In this document: positions 13,724 to 13,728 of the stretch, in pieces | Layout of the letters: each line of letters starts with the position of its first letter | Position numbering within the stretch: position 1 is the stretch's first letter | From: RBG-16-66-20 sp035499575 | Lineage (GTDB): Bacteria > Pseudomonadota > Gammaproteobacteria > Burkholderiales > SG8-39 | Reading direction: 5' to 3' | Assembly: GCA_035499575.1 (NCBI GenBank) | Contig: DATJYN010000024.1 | Location: 1-13,728 of the forward strand | Length of the DNA: 13,728 nucleotides | Position numbers and translations under genes: made by a program | Notes under the pieces: model-generated | Database searches by the model: none | What the model saw: the letters and a program-made list of their open reading frames with translations, nothing else | What the model was told of the DNA's origin: nothing

Positions 13724-13728
13724 CCTCC
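13724..13728 (-). promoter_or_regulatory. Ribosome binding site of aceE
   Basis: The reverse strand reads GGAGG, then AAGCT, then ATG: a full consensus ribosome binding site five bases before the aceE start. It fixes the start codon and fits a highly translated operon head. Confidence 0.85.

Overview
The window looks like chromosomal DNA from a GC-rich betaproteobacterium (Burkholderiales/Rhodocyclales-like). This is inferred from the high GC content, the homodimeric-type AceE, an AceF with one lipoyl domain, and an Lpd that carries its own N-terminal lipoyl domain. No rRNA or tRNA gene, insertion sequence or CRISPR array was seen.

Right half (7370-13728, minus strand): a complete pyruvate dehydrogenase operon, aceE-aceF-lpdA, with rpiA (ribose-5-phosphate isomerase) as its last gene. 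The genes abut or overlap by 4 bp (ATGA, TAA|ATG, GTGA), so translation is probably coupled. The operon promoter lies beyond the right edge.

Middle (1194-7293): a two-armed module around a short AT-rich divergent promoter region (6209-6346). Rightward run three small genes: a [2Fe-2S] ferredoxin, an unrecognised 97-aa protein and a second [2Fe-2S] ferredoxin. Leftward run a haem-oxygenase-like di-metal oxidase (HDO/TENA-PqqC fold) with all six expected ligands, an aldehyde dehydrogenase, a GlcG/HbpS-family (DUF336) protein, a polytopic permease and a GntR/FCD regulator. The divergent region holds a GTATAC-A-GTATAC element suited to a FadR-type GntR protein and a second dyad. My reading is an inducible uptake and oxidation pathway: the permease imports an organic acid, the ferredoxin-fed HDO oxidises or cleaves it, and the dehydrogenase oxidises the resulting aldehyde. 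The substrate is unknown.

Left (1-1193): an unrecognised 196-aa gene on the plus strand, then a decayed direct-repeat copy of the lpdA-rpiA junction (670-1106), in the same orientation as the intact copy at 7370-8198. The HDO module therefore lies exactly between an intact and a broken lpdA-rpiA junction. That is the arrangement expected if a circular molecule carrying the module plus an lpdA-rpiA fragment integrated by a single homologous crossover, after which the redundant copy decayed. This is the most notable structural feature of the window, and the HDO module is the best candidate for an undescribed pathway.
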